Source of the DNA: CBDBCK01 sp965203345
GTDB lineage: Bacteria > Chloroflexota > Dehalococcoidia > Lucifugimonadales > Lucifugimonadaceae
Length of the DNA: 64,000 bases
Assembly: GCA_965203345.1 (NCBI GenBank)
Contig: CBDBCK010000027.1
Coordinates: forward strand, 124,001 to 188,000
Direction of reading: 5' to 3'
A program made the translations under genes and the position numbers. Under the pieces are notes generated by a model. It saw only the letters and a program-made list of their open reading frames with translations. It was not told the DNA's origin and made no database searches. Of this stretch, positions 34,591 through 43,437 are shown piece by piece; position 1 is the stretch's first letter, and every line of letters starts with the position of its first letter.

Positions 34591-36537
34591 ATGTCTGGTC
34601 GCGTTATAAGAAACCTTCTAATCTATCTGGTACTTCTCGGCGGTGCTGCGGCTGTACTTTTGTTTATCTTCAACCGCGGCGGTGGAGATGAGCCTGAAGA
34701 GATACCCCTTTCGCGCGTCATCCAGCTGGCGAAAGAGGCAAACGCTGAACAGCCACTGGAAATAATTGTCGATGGTACTAACGTGGAAGCGACCCTTGGG
34801 GAAACCGCTTACAAGTCCACCAGGGATGACGGTACGGATCTATACCAAATCCTGATATCGTCGGAGGTCCCTGAGGAGAACTACACTTACGACACTAAGC
34901 CGTCCGGAGGCATAGGCCGTATTTTTGGGATACTTCTGTCTGTGTTGCCGATACTTCTGCTTGTAGCGCTTCTTTTCTTTATATTCCGTCAGGCGCAGGG
35001 CAGCAACAGCCAGGCGTTCGGCTTTGGGAAAAGCAAGGCGCGGATGTTTGTTGGAACGAAGGCAAACGTTACTTTTGAGGACGTAGCGGGCGCGGATGAA
35101 GCCAAGGAAGAGCTGGCAGAGGTTGTAGACTTTCTGAAGTACCCGGACCGATATCAGGCCATAGGGGCTCGAATACCGAAAGGCGTGTTGCTGGTAGGGC
35201 CTCCGGGAACGGGTAAGACGTTACTGGCCCGTGCCGTGGCGGGAGAGGCCAACGTTCCTTTCTTCTCCATATCGGGATCTGAGTTTGTGGAGATGTTTGT
35301 GGGAGTAGGTGCGTCGCGTGTGCGAGACTTGTTTGAGCAGGCCAAGAGGCATTCCCCCTGCATAATGTTCGTGGATGAGATAGATGCAGTTGGGAGACAT
35401 AGGGGCGCCGGTCTTGGTGGAGGGCACGACGAACGAGAGCAGACGCTGAACCAGATATTGGTAGAGATGGATGGCTTTGATACAAATACGAACATTATAG
35501 TTATAGCCGCTACGAACCGTCCTGATATTCTGGATCCCGCTCTTCTTCGGCCTGGCAGGTTTGACAGGCGAGTAATCCTGGACGCTCCGGACGTAAAGGG
35601 ACGTGAGGCTATTATGGGCGTTCACTCCAAGGGCAAACCTCTGGAAACAGGCGTAGATCTGAAGAATATTGCCAGCCAGACCCCCGGTTTCTCCGGCGCT
35701 GACCTTGCAAATCTTGTGAACGAGGCCGCGTTGCTTGCCGCTCGCCGAAAGAAGAAGAGTATAGGCATAGAAGACCTCACCGAAGCCATAGACAGAGTAA
35801 GCATAGGCCCTGCACGTAAGAGCAGAGTCATAACAGACGAAGAGCGACGCATGGTAGCATACCACGAGTCAGGGCACGCTATAGTATCCCACTTTGTGCC
35901 GGACGGTAACCCCATAGGCAAGGTTTCCATCATATCAAGGGGGCACGCCGGAGGTTTTACCCGTTACCAGCAGGAAGACCGGTCACTCCACTCTTCTGAG
36001 GAGCTGACGGCTCTGATAGCCTCTGCTATGGGTGGTAGAGCGGCGGAAGAGCTGAAGTTCGGCAAAGTAACGACGGGGGCGGCAAACGATATAGAGCAGG
36101 CAACGCGTATCGCCCGCAATATGGTAACCCGTTTTGGTATGAGTAAGATAATGGGGCTACGGATATTTGGCAAAAGAGAAGAAGCTATTTTCCTTGGCAA
36201 GGAGATGTCTGAGCAAAGAGACTACTCACTGCGAACGGAGATAAAGATAGATCAGGAGATAGACCGTTTGCTGGAAGAGGGTGCGGCTGAGGCCTCGTCT
36301 ATACTGCAAGAGCATCAAGAACAGCTTGACACCCTAGCGGAATACCTGCTCAAATATGAGACCGTGGAGGCCGAAGAGTTCAAGGCAATAATGGAAGGGA
36401 AGGATCCGGTCGTAATGCGTGAGGAGATGGAAAAGGCTCAAGCCAAAACGGCAGACGAACAGTTGGAGCAGCCCGAACCTGAACCCTCGACGAACGTGAA
36501 CCGGCCGACTATAGAGCCGGAACCTCAAGCTACTTAG
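34591..36537 (+). CDS. ftsH: ATP-dependent zinc metalloprotease FtsH
   Basis: FtsH is a membrane-anchored hexameric AAA+ protease that removes misfolded membrane and regulatory proteins. Two membrane segments (about residues 6-25 and 108-130) flank a short external domain. Walker A is GPPGTGKT near residue 203, Walker B is IMFVDEIDAVG, and the second region of homology has ATNRPDILDPALLRPGRFDR. The zinc site is HESGH near residue 425. The C-terminal 40 residues are Glu/Pro-rich and poorly conserved. The length of 648 is normal. ATG 34591 is used. The next gene begins 14 bases after its stop. Confidence 0.96.
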   Translation: MSGRVIRNLLIYLVLLGGAAAVLLFIFNRGGGDEPEEIPLSRVIQLAKEANAEQPLEIIVDGTNVEATLGETAYKSTRDDGTDLYQILISSEVPEENYTYDTKPSGGIGRIFGILLSVLPILLLVALLFFIFRQAQGSNSQAFGFGKSKARMFVGTKANVTFEDVAGADEAKEELAEVVDFLKYPDRYQAIGARIPKGVLLVGPPGTGKTLLARAVAGEANVPFFSISGSEFVEMFVGVGASRVRDLFEQAKRHSPCIMFVDEIDAVGRHRGAGLGGGHDEREQTLNQILVEMDGFDTNTNIIVIAATNRPDILDPALLRPGRFDRRVILDAPDVKGREAIMGVHSKGKPLETGVDLKNIASQTPGFSGADLANLVNEAALLAARRKKKSIGIEDLTEAIDRVSIGPARKSRVITDEERRMVAYHESGHAIVSHFVPDGNPIGKVSIISRGHAGGFTRYQQEDRSLHSSEELTALIASAMGGRAAEELKFGKVTTGAANDIEQATRIARNMVTRFGMSKIMGLRIFGKREEAIFLGKEMSEQRDYSLRTEIKIDQEIDRLLEEGAAEASSILQEHQEQLDTLAEYLLKYETVEAEEFKAIMEGKDPVVMREEMEKAQAKTADEQLEQPEPEPSTNVNRPTIEPEPQAT

Positions 36538-36550
36538 TCCGGCGGACGCC

Positions 36551-37213
36551 ATGACGCGCGTATACTCCGGTGATATCTGGACTATAGACAGGTTCGTCTC
36601 CGGCTTTTCTAACAACGCTTTTCTTGTCACGTGCCAGTACACCTCAAAGAGCTTGATAGTTGACACCCCAGGCAACCCTGTGGAACTCAAGGACTCCGCC
36701 GCCAAAACTGACGTTCAGGCAATCCTTATAACTCACAGTCACTGGGATCATCTTGAAGGCCTATCGGCGACGTTGGATAAATTCGACGTTCCGGTATACG
36801 CTGGTAAAGGAGACTTCGAACAGATCGAGGATAAGGGCATCCATCCGAGGCACGCCGAAAACGACCTCCTTATAAAAGCGGGCGGTGTTATGGTGCGTGC
36901 TATATCTGTCCCGGGACATACTCCGGGTTCCACCTGCTACCTGTTGCCGGGCGAGTCTCCAGGTAAGTCTCCTCATCTATTTTCGGGCGATACACTCTTC
37001 CCCGGAGGTCCAGGTAAAACCCGCGACGCTTCCTCCTTTGAGAGGATACTAGAGAGCATAGAGACCCGCCTGCTCACCTTGCCTCTAATTACCAAAGTAC
37101 TGCCTGGGCATGGAGAATTCACTACTATACAGACCTCAAAAGAGGATTACGCCGTCTTCAAGTCGAAACCTCGCAAGGAGGGTGAATTCGGAGACGTTGT
37201 ATGGAGAAGCTAG
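36551..37213 (+). CDS. Metallo-beta-lactamase-fold hydrolase (glyoxalase II-like)
   Basis: The 220-residue hydrolase has the metal motif THSHWDHLEG (HxHxDH), a third ligand in VPGHTPGST, the aspartate in LFSGDTLFPGG and the final histidine in VLPGHGEFTT. Family members include glyoxalase II, lactonases and persulfide dioxygenases; the substrate here is unknown. It is soluble. It follows ftsH by 14 bases and overlaps the protease gene downstream by 13 bases, so it is part of the ftsH transcript. Confidence 0.8.
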   Translation: MTRVYSGDIWTIDRFVSGFSNNAFLVTCQYTSKSLIVDTPGNPVELKDSAAKTDVQAILITHSHWDHLEGLSATLDKFDVPVYAGKGDFEQIEDKGIHPRHAENDLLIKAGGVMVRAISVPGHTPGSTCYLLPGESPGKSPHLFSGDTLFPGGPGKTRDASSFERILESIETRLLTLPLITKVLPGHGEFTTIQTSKEDYAVFKSKPRKEGEFGDVVWRS

Positions 37214-38115
37214 AGCAAGAAGAAGCCCTCACTGATCATCAACAGTTACAGTTTAGAAAAGCCCATGCGGCCAATATGGTCGGTGCTGTAACGTCTGTAA
37301 TCCTTGCCATAGTTAGCTTCTTTCTGCTGTCCATGGCGCTATTTCCTTCTGATGAGGAGGCATTAGCGACAACCCGCGTCGTGTTAGGGCTTGGAGGTTT
37401 TGCGAGCGCTATAGCTTCTGTGATTTTGACTTTACCGCTCAAGGCCTCGTGGCGCATTATGGGGCTTTGCGTCCTGGGAGTGAACGGTGCCACGTCGCTG
37501 CTTATAATTGCTGGGAGATCCTTTGACTCATTTGGAGAGATCATCCCGGAGACCTCTGTGCTGCCTCTCACCGTCAGCCTGGCGTTTATAGGGGTTGCTT
37601 TGGCGTATGGGGCTTCAAGGAGAGCATCCGTCCGTTTCAACCTGTCTCCTCCAGGGGACGCGCGCGACTCACTTAGAGCTTTTGGCAGTCTTCTAGTGTG
37701 GATGACGGCATACGGCTTCATAGTGGTTTATGGGCTAATCGTTGAGCTTTTGAACCTGGAGCAGCTAACGCCATCAAACAACGCCGAGATGCTGTTCACC
37801 AACACGGGGGGAAGCATAGCATTAACCCTTGTCATAGCAGCGATAGCCGCACCTGTATCGGAGGAGTTCTTCTTTCGAGGCTTCATACTAAAATCTATGC
37901 GTGCCAGCTTTGTACCGGCGATGGCATTAGGTTTATCCTCTATGACCTTCGCTCTATTCCATGCAGACCTGACCTTACTTATACCCGTTTTCATACTTGG
38001 AACTGCTATAGGTATATCTTTTCTTTGGACTCGTTCCCTTTTTATGCCCATAACTATCCATGCAATCCATAACGCGTTGGTCTGTAGTTTTGGTCTACTC
38101 GGTTCCCAGAGATAG
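37201..38115 (+). CDS. CPBP family intramembrane metalloprotease
   Basis: The 304-residue membrane protein has about eight hydrophobic segments. It carries the three CPBP/Abi motifs: EEFFFRG (Glu221, Glu222, Arg226), FALFHAD and HAIHNAL. These build the metal site of Rce1-like proteases. Bacterial members process prenylated or membrane substrates and some act in bacteriocin immunity. The start ATG 37201 lies inside the end of the upstream hydrolase gene, which implies coupling. The substrate is unknown. Confidence 0.8.
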   Translation: MEKLEQEEALTDHQQLQFRKAHAANMVGAVTSVILAIVSFFLLSMALFPSDEEALATTRVVLGLGGFASAIASVILTLPLKASWRIMGLCVLGVNGATSLLIIAGRSFDSFGEIIPETSVLPLTVSLAFIGVALAYGASRRASVRFNLSPPGDARDSLRAFGSLLVWMTAYGFIVVYGLIVELLNLEQLTPSNNAEMLFTNTGGSIALTLVIAAIAAPVSEEFFFRGFILKSMRASFVPAMALGLSSMTFALFHADLTLLIPVFILGTAIGISFLWTRSLFMPITIHAIHNALVCSFGLLGSQR

Positions 38116-38139
38116 CCGGACGGCTTACTATATGAATCA

Positions 38140-38949
38140 ATGATCGATCGAATACGAAAGAGTTTTTCAAAGGCGGCGGATGACGGTCGAGCGGCTCTTG
38201 TGGTCTTTGTAACCGCCGGGTATCCTTCTCTCAGTTTGACTTTGGACGTCGTCTATGCCGTAATCGATGCAGGTGCCGACCTGGTGGAGCTGGGCGTACC
38301 TTTCAGCGATCCTGTGGCAGAGGGCCCAGTTATACAAGAATCCAGCTTCCGGGCTTTGCAGGCTGGTACCACTCCTGCCAGGTGCCTGGATATGGTCAAT
38401 GAGATACGTTCCCGCGGCGTCAAAGCTCCCCTGGCGCTGATGGGCTACTGGAATCCGATACTTGCCGCGGGTCCGGAAAATTTCTGTCGGGACGCTGCTC
38501 AAGCAGGAGCGGATGGTCTCATAGTTCCTGATCTTCCCGTTTACGAAGCGGAGCCTTTGCTCGGACCGGCGCGTGCAAACAATCTCTCCTTTGTTCCGAT
38601 GGTTGCGCCTACCTCTATTGATCCCAATATAGATCAGGCCTGTGCCGTCGCGAACGGCTTCATTTACTGCGTGTCCGTTTCTGGAGTTACTGGCGTTCGT
38701 AAGGAGTTCAGCCCACGTGCGCGTGCTCTGGTCAAACGGGTACGAAAGAGTACAGACCTGCCTATCGCCATAGGGTTTGGTATCTCTACGCCCGAACACG
38801 TGGCGGCGGCGGCGCGTATAGCGGACGGAGCTATAGTAGGCAGTGCTTTAATAAAAGAGATATCGGCGGGTAAGCCCGAATCGTCACCAGAGAGGGCGGG
38901 TCGTCTCGTGAGCAGACTGCTGGCTGGAACGGTCAGGGATGAGCCTTAA
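38140..38949 (+). CDS. trpA: Tryptophan synthase alpha chain
   Basis: TrpA cleaves indole-3-glycerol phosphate to indole and glyceraldehyde-3-phosphate; indole passes to TrpB. The barrel is intact over 269 residues: FVTAGYPS, LVELGVPFSDP, MGYWNPIL, DGLIVPDLP, FVPMVAPTS and CVSVSGVTGVR. The catalytic Glu (Glu50) is present. The second catalytic acid, Asp60 of the enteric enzyme, falls at Glu61 here (SDPVAEGP, where most have SDPxADGP). No trpB or other trp gene is adjacent; the next genes are aroH and aroG, so it belongs to an aromatic cluster. ATG 38140 is used. Confidence 0.93.
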   Translation: MIDRIRKSFSKAADDGRAALVVFVTAGYPSLSLTLDVVYAVIDAGADLVELGVPFSDPVAEGPVIQESSFRALQAGTTPARCLDMVNEIRSRGVKAPLALMGYWNPILAAGPENFCRDAAQAGADGLIVPDLPVYEAEPLLGPARANNLSFVPMVAPTSIDPNIDQACAVANGFIYCVSVSGVTGVRKEFSPRARALVKRVRKSTDLPIAIGFGISTPEHVAAAARIADGAIVGSALIKEISAGKPESSPERAGRLVSRLLAGTVRDEP

Positions 38950-38995
38950 ATTTACCTCATATTAACTTAGCTGCAAGGGACGTCAGGAGAATACA

Positions 38996-39367
38996 ATGCC
39001 TGTAAGAGGAGTAAGGGGAGCCACCACTGCTTCAGCCAACGAACGGGAAGCCGTCATTCGGGCTACCAAAGAGTTGCTTGAAACTATTATAGAGAAGAAC
39101 GGAATACGTTCCGAGGACGTAGCGTTAGTGTACCTTGCCTCTACCAGAGACTTGACCGCGGAGTTTCCTTCCGTCGCCGTCAGAAAAGGGCTCAAATGGA
39201 CTATGGTCCCGCTTATGGATGCAAACTCCATGGCCAGGCCGGACGATATAGAGAGGTGCATACGGATAACGCTTCTTTGGAACACAGACAAGCAGCAATC
39301 AGAAATAGAACACGTCTACCTGCATGAAGCAAAGAGACTGAGGCCGGACTTGTCTCAAGATGCATAG
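38996..39367 (+). CDS. aroH: AroH-type chorismate mutase with altered catalytic glutamate
   Basis: The 123-residue protein follows the Bacillus-type monofunctional chorismate mutase from end to end without gaps: RGVRGATT, the EFPSVAVR segment, CIRI and HVYLHEAKRLRPDL. Arg7, Phe57, Arg63, Arg90 and Tyr108 are kept. At the active-site strand it reads VPLMDANSM where the Bacillus subtilis enzyme reads VPVTCMQEM as I recall it, so Cys75 becomes Asp and the catalytic Glu78 becomes Ser. It may be a slow or altered enzyme. AGGAGA precedes the ATG. It lies between trpA and aroG, which fits supply of prephenate for Phe/Tyr. Confidence 0.85.
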   Translation: MPVRGVRGATTASANEREAVIRATKELLETIIEKNGIRSEDVALVYLASTRDLTAEFPSVAVRKGLKWTMVPLMDANSMARPDDIERCIRITLLWNTDKQQSEIEHVYLHEAKRLRPDLSQDA

Positions 39368-39796
39368 ACAGACACAATCCGCAGAGGTGCTCCTTCCTCT
39401 GCCTTGCCCGTTCAGTTTGCCTGTCAGTCTTAATTAAAAAATCGAAAACTAAAAACCAAAGACTAGAAACTACGAACCGGCTGCGTATATACTGATTTAT
39501 GCATGCGACATAGTGGCGGATTAGATCGGCGGCCGTGCGAGGTGCCTCCGTCTTTTGCCGACCTGCCCGTGTCCTGCATCGCGTAAAAGTACAAGACATG
39601 ACTACACAACCGACACTTTTGCAGACCTTGCTCCACGCGGCTTTACTGGGAGAGCTTGAATTGCGTCCTGTACATGCCCTTTTTTATACGCCTATCTCCT
39701 GACCCTTGACCCATTGATGGGCAACCGTCAAAACCGGAGATTTTCCGCGGTTCCCATCAGTATTACACAACTACTGCCCTGAAACGGAGAACCAGC
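39368..39796 (+). other. 429-bp leader region before aroG
   Basis: No gene is assigned. A weak 34-codon open frame (39598-39702) lacks an SD and is not enriched in Phe, Tyr or Trp, so it does not look like a classic attenuator peptide. An A-rich stretch lies near 39431-39475. A strong stem-loop at 39715-39759 is the main feature. Confidence 0.5.
39715..39759 (+). promoter_or_regulatory. Leader stem-loop upstream of aroG
   Basis: TGATGGG (39715-39721) pairs with CCCATCA (39753-39759). After one bulged C, AACCG (39723-39727) pairs with CGGTT (39748-39752), giving a 12-bp stem. The loop itself can form CGGA/TCCG (39735-39738 with 39744-39747). It ends 37 bases before the aroG start and is not followed by T residues, so it is more likely a leader structure than a simple terminator. 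Confidence 0.5.
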
Positions 39797-40855
39797 GTGA
39801 AAAGTTCGGCAACACATAAACATATAGACGTAAACGTTAAAACCATAACCCCCCTCAAATCGCCCCGTCTAATGCGAGAGCGGATTCCTGCCACCTCCAA
39901 GATTGTGGACACGGTTCTGGACGGACGAGCACAGATCAAGGAGATAATACACGGTCGTTCCGATCGTTTCCTTGTGATCGTCGGGCCGTGTTCCATACAT
40001 GACGCGGGCGCTGCTCTGGATTACGGCGAGAGACTTGCTAGACTCGCAGAAAAGACTAAAGAGACGCTGTACATAGCCATGCGCACCTACTTTGAGAAGC
40101 CCCGCACTACTATTGGTTGGAAGGGATTCATAAACGACCCTCACCTGAACGGCACGTTTGACGTGAGCGCCGGTCTTGAGCGCGCACGGCAGCTGCTCAT
40201 CCAGCTGACGGATATGGGACTGCCGACGGCTACCGAATGGCTTGACCCGCTGACTCCTCAGTACCTTGGAGACCTTATATCTTGGGGTGCAATCGGTGCC
40301 AGGACCACTGAGAGTCAATCCCATCGTCAGCTTGCGAGCGGGCTTTCTTCTCCTGTAGGCTTCAAGAACGGTACGGGCGGAAACAGGCACAGCATCCAGA
40401 TAGCAGCGGACGGTGTAACAGCGGCTAGCGCTCCTCATGCCTTCCTTGGTGCTAACGACGACGGCGGTACAGCTGTAATCATCACAAAAGGTAACCCTGA
40501 TTGCCACATCATCATGCGGGGCGGCAGAGCCGGCACCAACTACGATGAAGGATCCATCAAAGAAGCGCAGACCGTACTTGCCAAATCGAAACTGGAAGCC
40601 AATTTGGCAGTTGACTGCTCACACGGCAACTCAAACAAGGATCATAAGCGTCAGCCATTGGTGTTTAGAGACGTTCTTAAGCAGCGTGTACAAGGCAACA
40701 AGGGCATTATAGCCGGTATGCTGGAGAGCAACGTTAACGAAGGCAGCCAGCCTCTCTCCTCTTCTTTGGAGTACGGCGTATCCATAACTGATGCCTGCAT
40801 CGGTTGGGACGATACTGAAGCGTTACTGTTGGAAGCCGCTGAACTACTCTCCTGA
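39797..40855 (+). CDS. aroG: 3-deoxy-7-phosphoheptulonate (DAHP) synthase, AroFGH type
   Basis: This enzyme condenses phosphoenolpyruvate with erythrose-4-phosphate, the entry step of the shikimate pathway. Motifs of the type I-alpha family are all present: LVIVGPCSIHD, YFEKPRTTIGWKGFINDPH, GARTTESQSHRQLASGLSSPVGFKN, HIIMRGG, VDCSHGNSNKDH and GMLESNVNEGSQ. The length of 352 matches. The start is GTG 39797, with GGAGA six bases upstream. Enteric relatives are feedback-inhibited by single aromatic amino acids; which one acts here cannot be told. It follows trpA and aroH. Confidence 0.94.
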   Translation: MKSSATHKHIDVNVKTITPLKSPRLMRERIPATSKIVDTVLDGRAQIKEIIHGRSDRFLVIVGPCSIHDAGAALDYGERLARLAEKTKETLYIAMRTYFEKPRTTIGWKGFINDPHLNGTFDVSAGLERARQLLIQLTDMGLPTATEWLDPLTPQYLGDLISWGAIGARTTESQSHRQLASGLSSPVGFKNGTGGNRHSIQIAADGVTAASAPHAFLGANDDGGTAVIITKGNPDCHIIMRGGRAGTNYDEGSIKEAQTVLAKSKLEANLAVDCSHGNSNKDHKRQPLVFRDVLKQRVQGNKGIIAGMLESNVNEGSQPLSSSLEYGVSITDACIGWDDTEALLLEAAELLS

Positions 40856-40936
40856 CGACGTTATCAGTGAGGTTACCTTGAGGCTTACTGAATCTCTAGA
40901 TAAGGCTACAAACTCCGATATGATCCAGGAACCGCA

Positions 40937-41872
40937 GTGAAGTTGATAGACGAGCTTACGCGTCAAACTACCCCTGGTGCTTTTTTGTGTGCTGTTGTCG
41001 GTACGTTTGACGGAGTGCACAGGGGGCATACGCGCCTTCTGGAAGAAGCCGTGAAACTGGCAAAGGCGGATGACGTTGCTTCGGCAGCTATCGTATTCAG
41101 ACGTCAGCCGAGAGAGGTGCTGCAGCCAGAGCAACCGGTTATCTATCTCTCATCCTTTGAAGACCGTTTGAACAGAATCAAGTCGTCGGGCATAGACTCA
41201 GTAATCTTGCTTGACTTTGACAGCGAGATACGCGCGCTTGAAGCCTCCCGATTCCTCCAGATCCTGCATAATGCCGCGGGAGTACGTTCAATACTGCTTG
41301 GCCCCTCCGCGGTGATGGGTTCGGATCGCGCTGGTGCAGACGACCTGACGGCGTCCGCGGCTGAATTGGGTATTCGCGTCGTACGTGTAGCGGGAGAGAG
41401 ATTACCGGACGGTTCGCCCGTATCTTCGTCCCGTATAAGGCGTGCACTTTTAGAAGGTCGCGTTGAGGAGGCAGGGCAACTGCTAGGCCGTCCTTACTCC
41501 GTGGAAGGCGTCGTAGTTAAGGGGGATGGACGAGGTCGGAAGCTAGGTTATCCTACGGCAAACCTCCTGACGTCGGATAGCCGTCTCATCCCTGCAGACG
41601 GCATTTATGCCTCTTATGCCCGTTTTCGGGGAACTTCCTACGCAGCTGCTACCTCCATAGGCATACGTCCCACCTTTGAGGATGAAAGAGGAGAGCGCAA
41701 AGTGGAGGCCTACGTTGTAGGTTACGAAGGAGATCTATACCATCAGCAGATGCGGATCAGCTTTGTATCCCGTATAAGGGATGAACTGCGGTTTGAAGGA
41801 GCAGAACCATTGATAGACCAGATGAAGAGAGACGTAGCCCAGGTCGTCTCTATAGTGGAGACAAACCGATGA
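40937..41872 (+). CDS. ribF: Bifunctional riboflavin kinase / FAD synthetase
   Basis: RibF phosphorylates riboflavin to FMN and adenylylates FMN to FAD. The N-terminal nucleotidyltransferase domain shows VVGTFDGVHRGH and, further on, the VSSSRIRRALLEG segment. The C-terminal kinase domain shows VVVKGDGRGRKLGYPTANL and SIGIRPTF. It has 311 residues. The start is GTG 40937 with AGGA six bases upstream. I see no FMN riboswitch in front. It overlaps tyrS by four bases. Confidence 0.93.
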   Translation: MKLIDELTRQTTPGAFLCAVVGTFDGVHRGHTRLLEEAVKLAKADDVASAAIVFRRQPREVLQPEQPVIYLSSFEDRLNRIKSSGIDSVILLDFDSEIRALEASRFLQILHNAAGVRSILLGPSAVMGSDRAGADDLTASAAELGIRVVRVAGERLPDGSPVSSSRIRRALLEGRVEEAGQLLGRPYSVEGVVVKGDGRGRKLGYPTANLLTSDSRLIPADGIYASYARFRGTSYAAATSIGIRPTFEDERGERKVEAYVVGYEGDLYHQQMRISFVSRIRDELRFEGAEPLIDQMKRDVAQVVSIVETNR

Positions 41873-43437
41873 ACGTCATCAGTGTCACCCGGTTTGCCAA
41901 CGTCGTTGAAGAACTGACGTGGCGAGGTGCCCTCAAGGACGTTACCCCTGGCGGGGAGCGGAGACTTATAGAAGACAAGGTAACCCTCTACATGGGCATA
42001 GATCCTACTTCGGACAGCCTCCATATCGGCCATCTTTCCTCCATAATGGGGCTTGCGCGGATGCAGCAGCACGGGCATCGGCCTGTAGTGTTGCTGGGTG
42101 GTGGAACGAGCATGATAGGCGACCCTTCGGGGAAGAGCAAAGAGAGGCCAATCCTTGCAAAGGAAACGGTAAAGCAAAACGCAGAGGCTATAAAGTCTCA
42201 GCTTGGGAGATTCTTCCGCTTTGGCAAAGGAGAAGACTCAGACGTCTACTCCTCTGCCCTGATGGTCGATAACGCCGAATGGCTCGCGGAGATAAGGCTC
42301 GTTGACTTTCTGCGCGACGTTGGCAAGCTACAATCCATAAACGAGATGTTGAAGCTGGATTGCGTCAAGAGGAGGCGTGAGAGGGGAATGTCATACGCCG
42401 AGTTCTCATACCAGCTCCTGCAGGCGTACGATTACCTGGTGTTGTACGACCGTTACGGCTGCACCTTCCAGACCGGAGGATCTGACCAGTGGGGCAATAT
42501 ACTAGCTGGAACTTCCCTTATACGTAAGGCGAGAGGTGCTGAAACCCATGCCCTTGTGCATCCTCTCATAGTTGATTCACGAGGGGATAAATTCGGGAAA
42601 ACCGCATCGGGAGACGCACCATGCCTGAACCGGGAACGGACTTCACCCTATCAGCTTTACCAGTTCTTCTTCAACACAGCTGACGCCGACGTGATCAGAT
42701 ATCTCAAGCTGTTCACCACCTTGTCCCCTGAGGAAATAGGGCAGGCTTCGGACGAACTCAACAGTAACCCTAAAGGGAGATTTGCACAGATAAAGCTTGC
42801 GGAAGAGGTTACCCGTACCGTGCATGGAGACGAAGGTTTGGCACAGGCCTCCGAAGACTCACAAGGAGCCAGACTATACATAGGCGGTGCAGAAAGGAAG
42901 CAGAAACTGCACGGCACAACACCTGTAACGCAGGAATCTGCCCGCCAGTCCACTGGACGGATAGGGGCCGTAGTCCCTGTACTTGCAGACCTTTTAATGA
43001 GTAAGAAACGTCTTCTGGACCTCCTGGTACTGGCCTTTGACAGTGTGGCAGAGGTGAAACGTCTGGTCAGGCAGGGCGGCTTGATGGTCAACGGTGAAGC
43101 GGTTACTCCAGACATACTGTTTAAGACCCCTATGAGGGAAAAGTTCAAAGTTGAGCGGGGCTCTTCGGTCTCATCAGTGCATATACGCAGAGGCAAGAAA
43201 ACCCTCATCACTCTTGAGCCATGCGAAGATATGGACCAAAAGGACGCCCATGGAAGCTCTGCCTTGCATAGAGAGGTAAGGGCAAGGCGGTATAAAAAGG
43301 TGGCTTCCCTCCTCAAGAGGGGAGCAAATCCGCTAGTGCGGGATGACGAAGGAAATAGTTCTCTGGACTATGCCAAAGCGAACAAAGACGTGGAAATGAT
43401 CACCCTTTTGCAAAGGGCAGTCTCGGACGGGCGGTAG
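41869..43437 (+). CDS. tyrS: Tyrosyl-tRNA synthetase with C-terminal ankyrin-like extension
   Basis: The synthetase body has the HIGH motif (SLHIGHLSS), GGGTSMIGDPSGKSKER, the tyrosine-site segment YQLLQAYDYLVLYD, GGSDQWGNI and the KMSKS-like KFGKT. An S4-like tail domain lies around residues 385-445 (LVRQGGLMVNGEAV). About 65 further residues then form two ankyrin-like units: DAHGSSALHREVRARR with VASLLKRGANPLVRDDEGN, then SSLDYAKANKDVEMITLLQ. Such an extension is not normal for TyrS and makes it 522 residues instead of about 400-430. Its role is unknown; a protein-contact function is possible. The 3' end of this gene is duplicated twice downstream. It is coupled to ribF by an ATGA overlap. 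Confidence 0.92.
   Translation: MNVISVTRFANVVEELTWRGALKDVTPGGERRLIEDKVTLYMGIDPTSDSLHIGHLSSIMGLARMQQHGHRPVVLLGGGTSMIGDPSGKSKERPILAKETVKQNAEAIKSQLGRFFRFGKGEDSDVYSSALMVDNAEWLAEIRLVDFLRDVGKLQSINEMLKLDCVKRRRERGMSYAEFSYQLLQAYDYLVLYDRYGCTFQTGGSDQWGNILAGTSLIRKARGAETHALVHPLIVDSRGDKFGKTASGDAPCLNRERTSPYQLYQFFFNTADADVIRYLKLFTTLSPEEIGQASDELNSNPKGRFAQIKLAEEVTRTVHGDEGLAQASEDSQGARLYIGGAERKQKLHGTTPVTQESARQSTGRIGAVVPVLADLLMSKKRLLDLLVLAFDSVAEVKRLVRQGGLMVNGEAVTPDILFKTPMREKFKVERGSSVSSVHIRRGKKTLITLEPCEDMDQKDAHGSSALHREVRARRYKKVASLLKRGANPLVRDDEGNSSLDYAKANKDVEMITLLQRAVSDGR

Noticed and set aside
40856..40936. FMN riboswitch before ribF
   Set aside because: The gap is only about 80 bases and lacks the conserved RFN-element segments.
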